From Fasciola hepatica (Eukaryota; Platyhelminthes; Trematoda; Plagiorchiida; Fasciolidae), in NCBI GenBank assembly GCA_948099385.1, contig CANUEZ040000031.1, positions 4,271,001 to 4,335,000 of the forward strand: a stretch of DNA of 64,000 bases, written 5' to 3'. The notes below the pieces were generated by a model that was not told the DNA's origin, searched no databases, and saw nothing but the letters and a program-made list of their open reading frames with translations. Shown one piece after another: positions 56,401-64,000 of the stretch (positions within the stretch are counted from its first letter, which is position 1; every line of letters starts with the position of its first letter). The position numbers were made by a program, and so were the translations under genes.

Positions 56401-59400
56401 GCAACTTGTGACAAGCGGTTGACTTCGTGGTTCATATCGCTGAATAGACTACTGAGCCCGTTAACTGTGGCGCTTTTTTCGAACAGCGAGACGTGTGTCA
56501 CAACAGTGTATGTCCCGGAATATTTAGGTACATATGAATACTGATGAACAGCAATACAGTTTGTAAGCGATTGAACAAACAGCGAAAACAGAGAATATGC
56601 AAGCCACACTGGAGTGGATATGATATCCGACAGGATTTCTTCTTTTTGTATTACTGCTACTTTCATTGGTTGATATCAATCCGGCCGATTTGATCAGTGT
56701 AGTATAATATACTTTGTATATTACGCGAAACGCTTTTTTGGTGTCAGTGTAACGTTCTGTTATTTGTATACATGAGCTGCAAATGATTATCTTCGTCTTT
56801 GTTGACCTTCGGATTGTTTTCATCAGTACTAAACATAACTAGTATAGTATTATGTTTTGGGTTCCTCTATGAATTTGTTACGGAAAACGTCTGTTACAAT
56901 TGAAGCATCCTGTTTCAACCACGTGTATGATGCACACAAAGTAGAACTGGTGTTGGTTAAACAGTGACGTCACTGTTTCCAGGCAAATTTACCCTCCGCA
57001 TCACCTTTGTAAAACTGTGACTGTCGTACGGTACAGGGAAGTGCAAAAAATAAACAAACTTACACTGTCATGTGCTCCAAACGGGCTTCAATCAAGGAGA
57101 TTGAATGATCCCAACTCCAATGTAAAATTGTGCACGCCGGTATCCAACGACGTGGGTGTTGTACTGTCAGCTACATCCTGGTATAAAATATAGACCTAGT
57201 CGATAAAGGAGACCAAGTAATATATCATAACTTGACCAAGAAGTGGTTGATCTGTCATGTATCAGTGAACTGTAGTGTGTTAGTTCTGTTCGTTGAAATT
57301 TGCCTATGATGATGCAGCTTAATGGCAGAAGTGTAGAGAAAATTATCTAAGCGAACAGACAAAATGAGACCACACAACAAGTTGGCGGCCAGTAACATAT
57401 AAATGGATAAAACCTAGTAGTATGGTAATAAGTTTGTTGCCGCCAAGATATATTACATTTTAAATGTAACTTCTAATGCAACGGCTGTTGCTAGAGAAAT
57501 ACGCTAAAGGATAAAGAGCAGTGGTAGTCGATTGGTATAAGTCTCTACTGATGACTTACGATATTTGGACTGGCCATCGCCGGGCACTTCACTGTCGTCC
57601 AGTCTCATGTGACTCTGTACACTATTCACCGAAATTAAAGCTCCCCCTCCAAAGCCGTCAGAACGTATATTGATAAAGTCCTCTACTGAAAACAAAATGT
57701 TTTGTTGGGAATAGGATAGTGTAGTCATTCTCAAACGATCACTCATTAGTAAGTGGTTGACCTACCTTTAGACGATGTGACAGTATTTACCCGTCGAGTC
57801 GTGTTCGTTATCAGCCGTCTGATAGAAACTAGTGGCGGTCTTAGACTGTCTTAGCGATTCGCACTGCCGACTTTCATCTGCTTTCCTCCCTAGCTGGTCC
57901 CATAGAATTCGATTGTGTTGATATCGGGGGATCGAGTTGACCACGCGACCGCCTTTGTACATTAATGCTCACTGAACTAGGCTGCGACGAGGAACAAAGT
58001 GCAGGCCCGTTGTCGTCCTGAAAAATCGCCTTGGTAGTTGTGCTCAACAGGTGTGAGATGTGTCTAGTCGGGACTTTTGGGAAAACTTGACCATTAGTGA
58101 TTCCGTCCAGAATTTCCAGCTTGCTCTGACCTTCCCACCAGGTTGCTCCCCAGACAGGCGCTGAATCTCAATTGCGCTGCATTTTCGCTGTCATCCTACC
58201 TCTTTTATTGATTCCAGAGACAGGTTTCCAAACAGTCCTAAGACGATTGTGCTCCCATAACTTAAATGCTGACTCATTGGTTTGAATGATGAATTTCCAT
58301 TGTTGAGCCGATCGACCCACCTGCTCGCTGTCCGTCTTGAAAGACCGAAATACTTGGTAACCTCGTGGAGTAACTTTCCTGATTCCCACCTTCCAACTGC
58401 ACGCAAGACAATCTTGTGAGCATCATGTGTACTCGGAAGAACGGTCAGACGTGTTAGCTGTCATACTGGAAAGTAAACTCAGTGTGTGCCTGACCTTCAT
58501 GACAGATTTCATGCAACGGTAAACGGCATAGCGTAAAAGTTCGACTGTGCTGGGCTTGTTTAAAATAAACCGAACTGACGGTATGAAACCTCAGGACTAT
58601 AGTGTATTTAATGAGAGGGTAGGTCGTGGTTTCGGCGAATAGTGTACTTCTAGCGCTCTATGATACATAAGAACTCATGGGTTGTGTGATGATAGTCCTT
58701 TAACTTTAATCATGCCTAAGCAGGAAATTGAACAAAGAATTGAAACCAGCGGCTCAAACGGAGTGTGGCGTGTTTGATGAAATCCCATAAACCACATATC
58801 TTTAAGTACTAACAACATTGAAGCCACAAAAACCACAAATGGCCATGGATTTCGTCGACCGCACAATTACCTGGTGCTGGATCTCAGTGTCGAGTGTTTC
58901 AAACAAGTTTACCTCTTTTTTTAATTGTATTCGAGCAGCCGAAGCCAAATTCGCGCTTACGACGACCTTTTACTGAAGTTCATTAAGAGAAATCGTGTGT
59001 TTAAGATTTGCTCTCTGTCATCGCTTCTTTCACATTTTGTACTGGGAATAGCCCTCTCCTTGTTTCAGAATAACGGTATCGATTTTATTTGGAGCATTGA
59101 ACTTAGCATATTCGGACGATATTGTTCTTCTGAGCGAAGATCCATGTCATTTGCAATTTTTTATAGACATTTCTATTATTTACTACTATCATGAGGAGCC
59201 TGGGTCTCTTATAACAAAAAATCCACTTGTATCTTTCACACTTCGCTTGGACAACGGTATAACAATGTTTAAGACGCGCTTTGCAAATTCTAAGTTCAAG
59301 GTACTGTTGGACTGTTTTGGCCATACACCGAATCTTTTTTCTAGCATAGATAGCTTTAACCGAACACTCCTTTGCTATCGCATCGTGGACATCAAGTTTC

Positions 59401-62081
59401 CTCAGTAAGCAAACTATCTCCGTCCGAGTTGATGGGGTTCTGTTCCAGCCATTTTCTGTGAATGCTGGCGTTGCCCAAAGTTCAGTACTCGCGTCCACCT
59501 TACTTTTATTTAATATTAATCTTCTATCCCCTACTTCCAACCTGGGCAGTTGCACCTCACCAGGTGATTGGATATATCGTGTTGTATGCAGAGGGCGCTT
59601 TTGACTTCTGGTAATTTAAACCACCGATGGCACCAGTGCGACATCCGACTGTCCATCGCCGGCCGAGTGTACACGGTAGCAGTTAAGTCTCCTCTTTTAT
59701 ACGGCTCAAAAATATGCTTGTTGCGTTTAAACGATAGGCGAAGACTTTCGATGTTTGCACATTAATACTTTCATAAAAAATCCAAAAAATGGTGGGAACA
59801 GCAAATCTGCAATACTGATGTTAGGTGTAGCGTTTCGAAGTCCACGTATCAGTTACTGACGCACGTGCTTAACCTAAACAGATTAAATTGTTCGGGATGT
59901 GTTTTACGCATACGCGCTGATAGGCTTCCTCAGTGTGCGTCGCTCTCCCAGGTAGGCAATGGTGATATAACAAAAAGGTATGAAAACTATGACCAGTCAG
60001 CTCAAGTCAAGTATAAACTTTATGCACCCGAGGGTCAATATTCAGCTGCTACATAACCACTGCACTGCCAAATAAGCAACAGAAAAACAGCCACTGGAAA
60101 AAAACTTACGTTTAACGGGGCGAATTAAGAAAGTCGGTGGTGATGGTACATGGGTTGGTGAGGAAACGGACGAGGTATAGAACTACGGAGAATCTATGTA
60201 CTTTAGTGCCAGCAGACAGATATTCGTACTGCGATCTTGTGGCAGATGTTGATATGTAATTGCTAAGATCGGGACAAAGGGAGTGTGTGATGTCTTCTAA
60301 GACTTCACGAGAGAAAATCAGAAGTGCTTTTTGATGTTAAGTTGCGATAAAATAGACATAGCTTACTAGGACGCGTCAGGCTTCCGGGTTTGGGTTCAAG
60401 AGACCCGCCCAGCGGATGGTGAGAGACATTAAGCGGCATGGCTAGAAGCCGCAGTCAGCTCCATTCGAGCCTTTTGTTATCGTGATTCCCTTCAAAAACC
60501 TCTTCTAATTGCCTGTTGGTTTTGCTCCCACCTAGATAACGCTTTGACATAGCAACCCAAACCAGAGCATAGAAGTGGGAGGTTAGTGATTAGGAGAACG
60601 GAACGGAACTGAACTGAATTGAACTGAACGTTCTTCAATATATACTTGTGCATAAGTGCAATAGAAGGGGTATACTCCATAGCCACAAAGGTCCACTTTA
60701 CTGGTAGAGATAACCGGTAACCATGCCCTGAGACTTGTAGTGACGAACCACATAAAGTTTCAGTAGGTCAGGTGTGGTAACGAGCTGGACGACAGGAAAA
60801 TATAACAAGATTGCAGTAGAAAAGAACAGGAAAAATTGCTAACCTAGAAGGGATATGTTACTCTAATGTTGAAATATCTCAGTTTTTGTTTTGGCAAGAT
60901 AACCAGTGAAGATTCTGTATGCAATTTGAAATGTGAGATAGCCACTTCAAGTGTGCGTTGGTGGTAATTCCTAAATATTTGATAGAACCCACTCTAGCAA
61001 GTGGTTCTCTGGGAATGACGGATAGATGACTAGCATAAGTCAGTCAAGAAAGGGTAAATGTTCATTCAAAGCATTTGGATAATTTTAATGGTAAACTAGA
61101 TCGGTCAGAGAAATCAGGAATATAAGATAAAATACTGTTAAACAATAGTATAACCTAGGATATGAGAAATGACTTCACAAAGAACCGCTTCATCAGCTTA
61201 TTTAAATAAGTGTGCCGGAGACCTGGTCGTCAGGACAGTAATGTAGATGGAAAAAAACGGGAAAAGTAAAGCTCCCTGAAGTACGCCTCAATTATTCACC
61301 AAAGGTTTGGATGTTTTAAGAGCCAGTCGCGTGAACTGAGCTCTGTTAGTAAGAGTAATAAAGCAACTACGTCATTAAGGATACGGGACGGTCAAAAGCT
61401 TCCATCGCATGCGGGAGGAGAAACCACGGAATAGATTCAAAAGCGGATGAGTAATATAGGAAAGCACGCCGTACAAACTTCGCTGATTTGTCCAGCGATT
61501 TCGTTATATGATGAACCATCCACACAACATGTTTCATTCATAGGTAACGTGTAAGAGGTCTTCGAGAAAATTTATAGAGGAATTTAAAACGCCTAAGAAT
61601 GACTCGTTTTATAAGTTTAAGGCTAGATGAAGTTAGGGCAATGGAACGAAAGCGAATTACAAGGTTTGGATATAGGGGCAATTATGATCTCGATGTTTGA
61701 GACCATATTACTAGTTAAATTGTATCCTAATCCAAATATCACACAAAGCTTGATGTAACTGGCAATCTCGCAAGGCGAATCTGGGAATTTAACTTGCTCT
61801 AGTTGTCCCTATCCAATTTCAGAATAATCGTGTGTAGTACAATATACTGTATCATTGGGAACAGACTTGTTCGCCACATTGTGTCTATCGAAATTTCGCT
61901 TTTTTTGCTTCAGGTATTTATGCGGTAACTCTGGTCCTGTATTTAGCCACTGCTGGAGCGTACGCCTGCTTCATCATTTTCTATGGCTTACCACAACAAT
62001 GCTCACTCAACCTGACTGTCACAGGAGTCAATGGTGGTTTGACTGCCCTACTGGCTATTTGCTCTGTGTTTTCCAACACCC
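53312..62081 (+). CDS. SERINC: Serine incorporator (SERINC/TMS1 family) membrane protein, 5' part of a spliced gene
   Basis: SERINC proteins are multi-pass membrane proteins linked to serine incorporation into membrane lipids and to lipid scrambling. Exons: 53,312-53,492; 53,551-53,725; 53,766-53,848; 53,881-53,974; 61,914-62,081. Introns 1-3 are 58, 40 and 32 nt, all GT-AG, and the reading phases fit. The Cys-rich start ([14 protein letters not shown]), [60 protein letters not shown] and [13 protein letters not shown] follow the family order. Six hydrophobic segments are visible in about 230 residues of an expected 400-470. Exon 4 ends in phase 2 and the 61,914 exon needs phase 1. A small linker exon (3n+2 nt) between them was therefore not found. 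Later exons lie beyond the window. The start ATG at 53,312 is preferred, but TTTGCAG just inside it could be an acceptor. Confidence 0.9.
53551..53725 (+). CDS. SERINC: SERINC exon 2
   Basis: 175 nt between acceptor TTTCAAG and donor GTATGTG. It starts with two bases completing a Glu codon and ends in phase 2. It encodes [25 protein letters not shown], a second membrane segment, and TIRGKIHNG, the segment before the family's conserved FWF. Confidence 0.9.
53766..53848 (+). CDS. SERINC: SERINC exon 3
   Basis: 83 nt after acceptor TTCATTCCAG. It encodes the rest of the HNGFWFWK motif and a third membrane segment ([14 protein letters not shown]). Donor GTAATG in phase 1; the next intron is only 32 nt. 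Confidence 0.88.
53881..53974 (+). CDS. SERINC: SERINC exon 4
   Basis: 94 nt after acceptor TTTATTAG, ending at donor GTAAGTG in phase 2. It encodes membrane segment four and the loop motif [12 protein letters not shown], matching the family's LIDFAHxWNxxW. Confidence 0.9.
53975..55375 (+). other. Start of the large SERINC intron; no gene recognised
   Basis: AT-rich sequence. A stretch at 54,780-55,020 repeats short phrases such as CACTTGGGGGTCACTCAGTG, CCAGGGGACTTTAA and CAGGGGACGTCAAA, perhaps a decayed repeat. A 70-codon frame at 54,076-54,288 follows a plausible acceptor (CCCAAACAG), but its translation does not resemble the missing SERINC linker exon. Confidence 0.4.
55405..55550 (+). 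repeat. Dispersed repeat, copy 1 (partner at 60,655-60,810)
   Basis: GTATACTCCATAGCC, GAACCACACAACGTTCC and GTGGTAACGAGCAAGAC recur at 60,670-60,800 as GTATACTCCATAGCC, GAACCACATAAAGTTTC and GTGGTAACGAGCTGGAC, in the same order and orientation. By-eye identity is moderate. Family unknown, perhaps a SINE or the end of a longer element. Confidence 0.6.
55600..57490. other. Intronic sequence without recognised gene
   Basis: AT-rich, with minus-strand frames up to 99 codons (56,823-56,524; 56,666-56,376; 56,142-55,876). They are hydrophobic in places but show no known domain and no splice context. I treat them as chance frames in intron 4. Confidence 0.4.
57768..58440 (-). pseudogene. Tc1/mariner-like transposase remnant
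   Basis: The minus-strand frame 58,406-58,191 has a helix-turn-helix typical of Tc1/mariner N-termini: [20 protein letters not shown] then [10 protein letters not shown]. Lower down, in other frames, [13 protein letters not shown] and IFQDDNGPA recall the second catalytic block (F-Q-Q-D-N-x-P-x-H), with the Asp retained. [18 protein letters not shown] recalls the N-P-I-E-x-x-W-x-x-L-x-R segment around the third acidic residue. Stops and frame changes break it and the catalytic domain is shortened. Terminal inverted repeats were not identified. Cut-and-paste DNA transposon by family knowledge. Confidence 0.65.
58450..58970. other. Intronic gap without recognised feature
   Basis: Short frames only. 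It lies between the transposase remnant and the plus-strand RTE fragment and could hold ends of either. Confidence 0.4.
58975..60060 (+). pseudogene. RTE (SR2-like) retrotransposon ORF fragment, heavily decayed
   Basis: In order on the plus strand: [20 protein letters not shown] (motif B region, from Q-G-C-P-L-S-P-x-L-F-N-x-x-L), [20 protein letters not shown] (motif C, both Asp kept), [13 protein letters not shown] (from F-A-x-S-K-C-K-V-L-L-Q-D-W), [20 protein letters not shown] (from R-L-x-x-K-x-R-V-Y-x-A-x-V-x-S-V-L-L-Y-G), and [20 protein letters not shown] then [12 protein letters not shown]. It matches the layout of the minus-strand copy at 62,868-63,998 but is much older. The endonuclease is absent. 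Confidence 0.75.
60061..60594. other. Intronic sequence, no gene recognised
   Basis: It follows the RTE fragment and may include more of its C-terminal region and 3' end, too decayed to align. No other feature seen. Confidence 0.4.
60596..60628 (+). repeat. Short CTGAA/TGAAC-type tail repeat
   Basis: ACGGAACTGAACTGAATTGA then ACTGAACG. The same unit ends the minus-strand family-C element at 51,218-51,242 and occurs at 53,236-53,258. It probably marks the 3' end of another element. Confidence 0.6.
60655..60810 (+). repeat. Dispersed repeat, copy 2 (partner at 55,405-55,550)
   Basis: See copy 1. Here the repeat follows directly after the TGAAC-type run, which may place it at an element boundary. 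Confidence 0.6.
60840..61640 (-). pseudogene. Reverse transcriptase fragment of another non-LTR element
   Basis: Minus-strand translation gives, with many stops: a motif-A-like [11 protein letters not shown]; a motif-B-like [19 protein letters not shown]; a motif-C-like FK-x-ADEAV; and [20 protein letters not shown] then LKWLSHFK. The last is the characteristic 'K-Y-L-G-I-T-x-x-x-x-L-x-W-x-x-H' thumb segment of jockey-type RTs. The second Asp of motif C reads Glu here. The element's clade and ends are uncertain. Confidence 0.6.
61914..62081 (+). CDS. SERINC: SERINC internal exon (fifth recognised)
   Basis: 168 nt between acceptor TTTTTTTGCTTCAG and donor GTAAGTG, phase 1 at both ends. It encodes [20 protein letters not shown], then [20 protein letters not shown], then [16 protein letters not shown]. 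The FY-x-x-P-x-x-C-x-x-N-x-x-x-x-x-x-N pattern between two membrane segments is typical of SERINC. Agreement with the family and the splice sites make it a secure exon. Confidence 0.88.
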
Positions 62082-62125
62082 GTAAGTGTTTCTGTGTTCA
62101 TCCTGTTCTTTTCCCTTCTCATTGT

Positions 62126-62216
62126 ATTCCATCCACCCATCCATCCATCCACCCATCCATCCATCCATCCGTCCATCCGTCCATCCATCCATGCATCCAT
62201 GCATCCATGCATCCAT

Positions 62217-62252
<36 letters not shown>

Positions 62253-62272
62253 CCATCCATCCATCCATCTGA
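62126..62272. repeat. (CATC)n tetranucleotide microsatellite
   Basis: About 35 CATC-type units with scattered CATG, CGTC and CACC variants, 45 nt downstream of the SERINC exon donor. It produces open frames on both strands (Ile-His-Pro-Ser and Met-Asp-Gly-Trp repeats) that are not genes. Confidence 0.97.
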
Positions 62273-62574
62273 GATTGCCTGGGGTAACCAAAACGTCTGT
62301 GGATTTTAGTTTTTCAACGGACAGAAACGTTACTGACATTGCATTTTTATTGTTTAATACATCGTATCTCACATCGGTTTCGTTGCACTCTGATTCTCAT
62401 TCGATCCTGATACATTGCGCACCCAAGGTGTTGGAACCTGTCTGTCTAAATTGTATTTGTGCAAGAAATACTAAATATAATCAACGAATTTCGTATTCCG
62501 AAATTTAGAGAATCAATCTTGATTGATTGAGGGATGCTCGGAGCAAAATATACCCATGTGTCATTTCAGGGGTG
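62273..62574 (+). other. SERINC intron, no feature recognised
   Basis: Single-copy-looking sequence between the microsatellite and the RTE 3' ends. The next expected SERINC exon was not found here. Confidence 0.4.
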
Positions 62575-62750
62575 AACATTATCATCATCGTGCAGCGTTG
62601 AACAGCGGGGCAAGCCCCACTGAACACTGCCTTCCTTACCATGTTGCACGTGGAAATCTAAAGAATCATCATCATCATCATCACACAGCGTTAAACAGTA
62701 GGGCAAGCCCCACTGGCCACTGCCCTTCTCACCATCTTGCACGCTGAATT
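62575..62750 (-). repeat. Two tandem RTE 3'-end copies with GGGGCAAGCCCC hairpin
   Basis: Two units 93 bp apart share CAGCGTTGAACAGCGGGGCA versus CAGCGTTAAACAGTAGGGCA, then AGCCCCACTG and CACTGCC. Each is bounded on its lower side by an ATC run (62,581-62,589; 62,667-62,684). On the minus strand this reads as a hairpin-bearing 3' UTR ending in (TGA)n, as RTE elements do. The upper unit belongs to the element at 62,667-64,000. The lower one is a second, truncated 3' end or a tandem duplication. Confidence 0.65.
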
Positions 62751-64000
62751 ATGAAGTATGAATATACAAGATGGACAGGGAGTGGACCTACGGGGGTAGG
62801 AAAAGGAACGAATGCCCTAGTAGCCAACACACGGGCTACACAGTCTAACTGTACAAATGCACATCGATCAATCATTCCGATTCGACAGAAAGTGACAACA
62901 CGATCGCCACTGTTCGCGGTTCGACCCCATATCCTTCAGTGTCTCCAGCCAACTGGTAGACGGATCTTTTGGACCCCAACCACGGAGACGTGAAGCACCT
63001 ACTCTTCCTAAGTCTGCTGTACATTTTCTCATTCTTGGCTGCCACGTCATCTGTTGATCTCCACGTTGTTTCTTCCACTCCTGAGGAGGAACGGAGAATA
63101 GGACACGGTATGGTAGACGTGTGTTTGCCATAGGTAACACGTGCCCCAACCAACGAAGTCTACTAATCTGGATACGCTGTAACAAAACCTTCTGCATATT
63201 AATGCCCAGTACTCGCTTTCTGACCTCATCGTTGCTCACTCGGCTATCCCACCCAATCTTAGCAATACTACGTAAACATCGGTGGTCGAAAACCTCAAGA
63301 CGACGAAAATCTTCAGCACGCAGACTCCAAGTTTCGCAACCATACAACAAAACTGAACTCACTGTAGCACAGTACACACGACTTTTCAACTTCAGTGAAA
63401 TATCAGGTTGGCGTCACAAGTGCTTCAGTCCAGTGTACGACGCTCGAGCCTTAGATATCCGCGTGTTCATCTCTATTACAGTGCTCCCATCCGTCGTCAC
63501 ACTGCTGCCGAGGTAGGTGAGGTGGTCGAAAATTGCCAGCAACTCTCCATTGAGCATCAAGCTTGGAATCGTTGACGTCCAGTCTTGTAACATCACCTTA
63601 CACTTTGAAGGTGCAAAGCACATGCCGAATGGGACTACAGCTCTTACGAGTCAATATACTGCACGTTGAGCATGTTCCGTGGATTTGAACACACAGACAA
63701 CTTCGTCTGCGTAATCTAGGTCACATAGATTTTAACTATTTCCTAGTTCGACGCCCACATCCCGAAAATTTCCCAACGCATTCTCCATTATTTCGTCCAT
63801 GACGTAGTTGAACTGGAATGGAGACATGGGGCATCCTTGTCCAACACCACTGGTCATTTCCAACCGACCGGAGTGGACAGTGTATTTCGTTTGCTGTCTC
63901 CCGCTATTTTTGGCCACATGGCTTGGACGTAATCCGTTATGTGCCATCAGAGCTGATTTAAATCTCGTGTATGCAGCCGTGGTCTGATCCCACACTGTCA
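62667..64000 (-). mobile_element. RTE (SR2-like) non-LTR retrotransposon, 3' part, runs off the right edge
   Basis: On the minus strand the ORF occupies 63,998-62,868, followed by a 200-nt 3' UTR and a TGATGA-type tail at 62,667-62,684. The short 3' UTR and simple tail are typical of RTE and contrast with the multi-kilobase UTRs of families A and B. The element lies inside a SERINC intron, antisense to the gene. Its endonuclease half would be beyond 64,000. Confidence 0.8.
62868..63998 (-). pseudogene. RTE reverse transcriptase C-terminal half, one frame with three stops
   Basis: All pieces lie in one minus-strand frame: TSGVGQGCPMSPFQFNYVMD (motif B), LDYADEVVCVF (motif C, second Asp replaced by Glu), FAPSKCKVMLQDW, LTYLGSSVTTDGS, KSRVYCATVSSVLLYGCETW, EVFDHRCLRSIAKIGWDSRV then SNDEVRKRVLG, RLRWLGHVL, RGWGPKDPSTSWLETLKDM. 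The frame is broken by TAA at 63,732, TGA at 63,651 and TGA at 63,414 (where a Trp is expected), with no frameshift over 1.1 kb. The layout matches schistosome SR2/SjR2-type endonuclease-RT proteins. Recently inactivated compared with the plus-strand copy at 58,975-60,060. Confidence 0.88.

Noticed and set aside
62048..62508. Open frames of 70-140 codons on both strands (Ile-His-Pro-Ser and Met-Asp-Gly-Trp repeats)
   Set aside because: Produced entirely by the (CATC)n microsatellite; the real coding here is the SERINC exon ending at 62,081.
1..64000. CRISPR arrays, prokaryotic operons, rRNA or tRNA genes
   Set aside because: No regular repeat-spacer pattern, no Shine-Dalgarno-linked gene series, and no tRNA A/B box with cloverleaf or rRNA core sequence was seen; introns and LINEs show eukaryotic nuclear DNA.

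Overview
The window looks like nuclear DNA of a parasitic flatworm (Neodermata, most likely a digenean trematode). Three signs support this. First, there is a spliced metazoan gene whose first three introns are only 58, 40 and 32 nt, while a later intron (or group of introns) runs to about 8 kb; tiny 5' introns and large 3' introns are a known schistosome/trematode pattern. Second, the RTE-type reverse transcriptase at the right edge has the C-terminal layout familiar from schistosome SR2-like elements. Third, everything else is decayed non-LTR retrotransposon sequence. Species and all homologies are judged by eye from translations; no search was run.

Layout. About 53 of the 64 kb is a stack of non-LTR retrotransposons. 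I distinguish two main groups. Families A and B (B with a sub-type B') encode an ORF1 with a coiled-coil/RRM-like core, and an ORF2 with an EEP endonuclease and a reverse transcriptase (RT) but no RNase H. They carry very long 3' UTRs (about 2.2-4 kb) ending in a small double hairpin followed by (ATT)n. Family C is a CR1/jockey-like group with a CTGAA-type tail. The best copy, on the minus strand at 21,928-29,963, is about 8.0 kb and nearly complete, with one in-frame TAA in each ORF. It sits inside the 3' UTR of a plus-strand B copy (21,005-21,927 resuming at 29,964-30,898). Further right is a three-level nest: a plus-strand B' element (30,900-34,002, resuming 44,205-47,340) is split by a minus-strand B' element (34,003-44,204), which is itself split by a plus-strand A-type 3' UTR copy (37,830-40,768). 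A third nest lies at 12,130-18,766. Family C pieces lie at 3.9-8.0, 8.95-9.8, 49.8-50.4 and 51.2-53.2 kb.

The one clear host gene begins at 53,312 on the plus strand. It is a serine incorporator (SERINC/TMS1 family) membrane protein. Four exons lie in 53,312-53,974 and a fifth at 61,914-62,081; phase shows at least one small linker exon is missing between them, and the gene continues past the window. Its large intron holds a Tc1/mariner remnant, a decayed plus-strand RTE copy, a minus-strand RT fragment and a repeated 150-bp unit. The intron after exon 5 holds a CATC microsatellite and a better preserved minus-strand RTE element that runs off the right edge.

Other notable structure: an inverted repeat of about 270 bp, nearly identical and 9.8 kb apart (531-845 and 10,555-10,830), stands out among much older repeats; a 290-bp direct repeat sits at the left edge. 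I see no CRISPR, prokaryotic operon, rRNA or tRNA gene.
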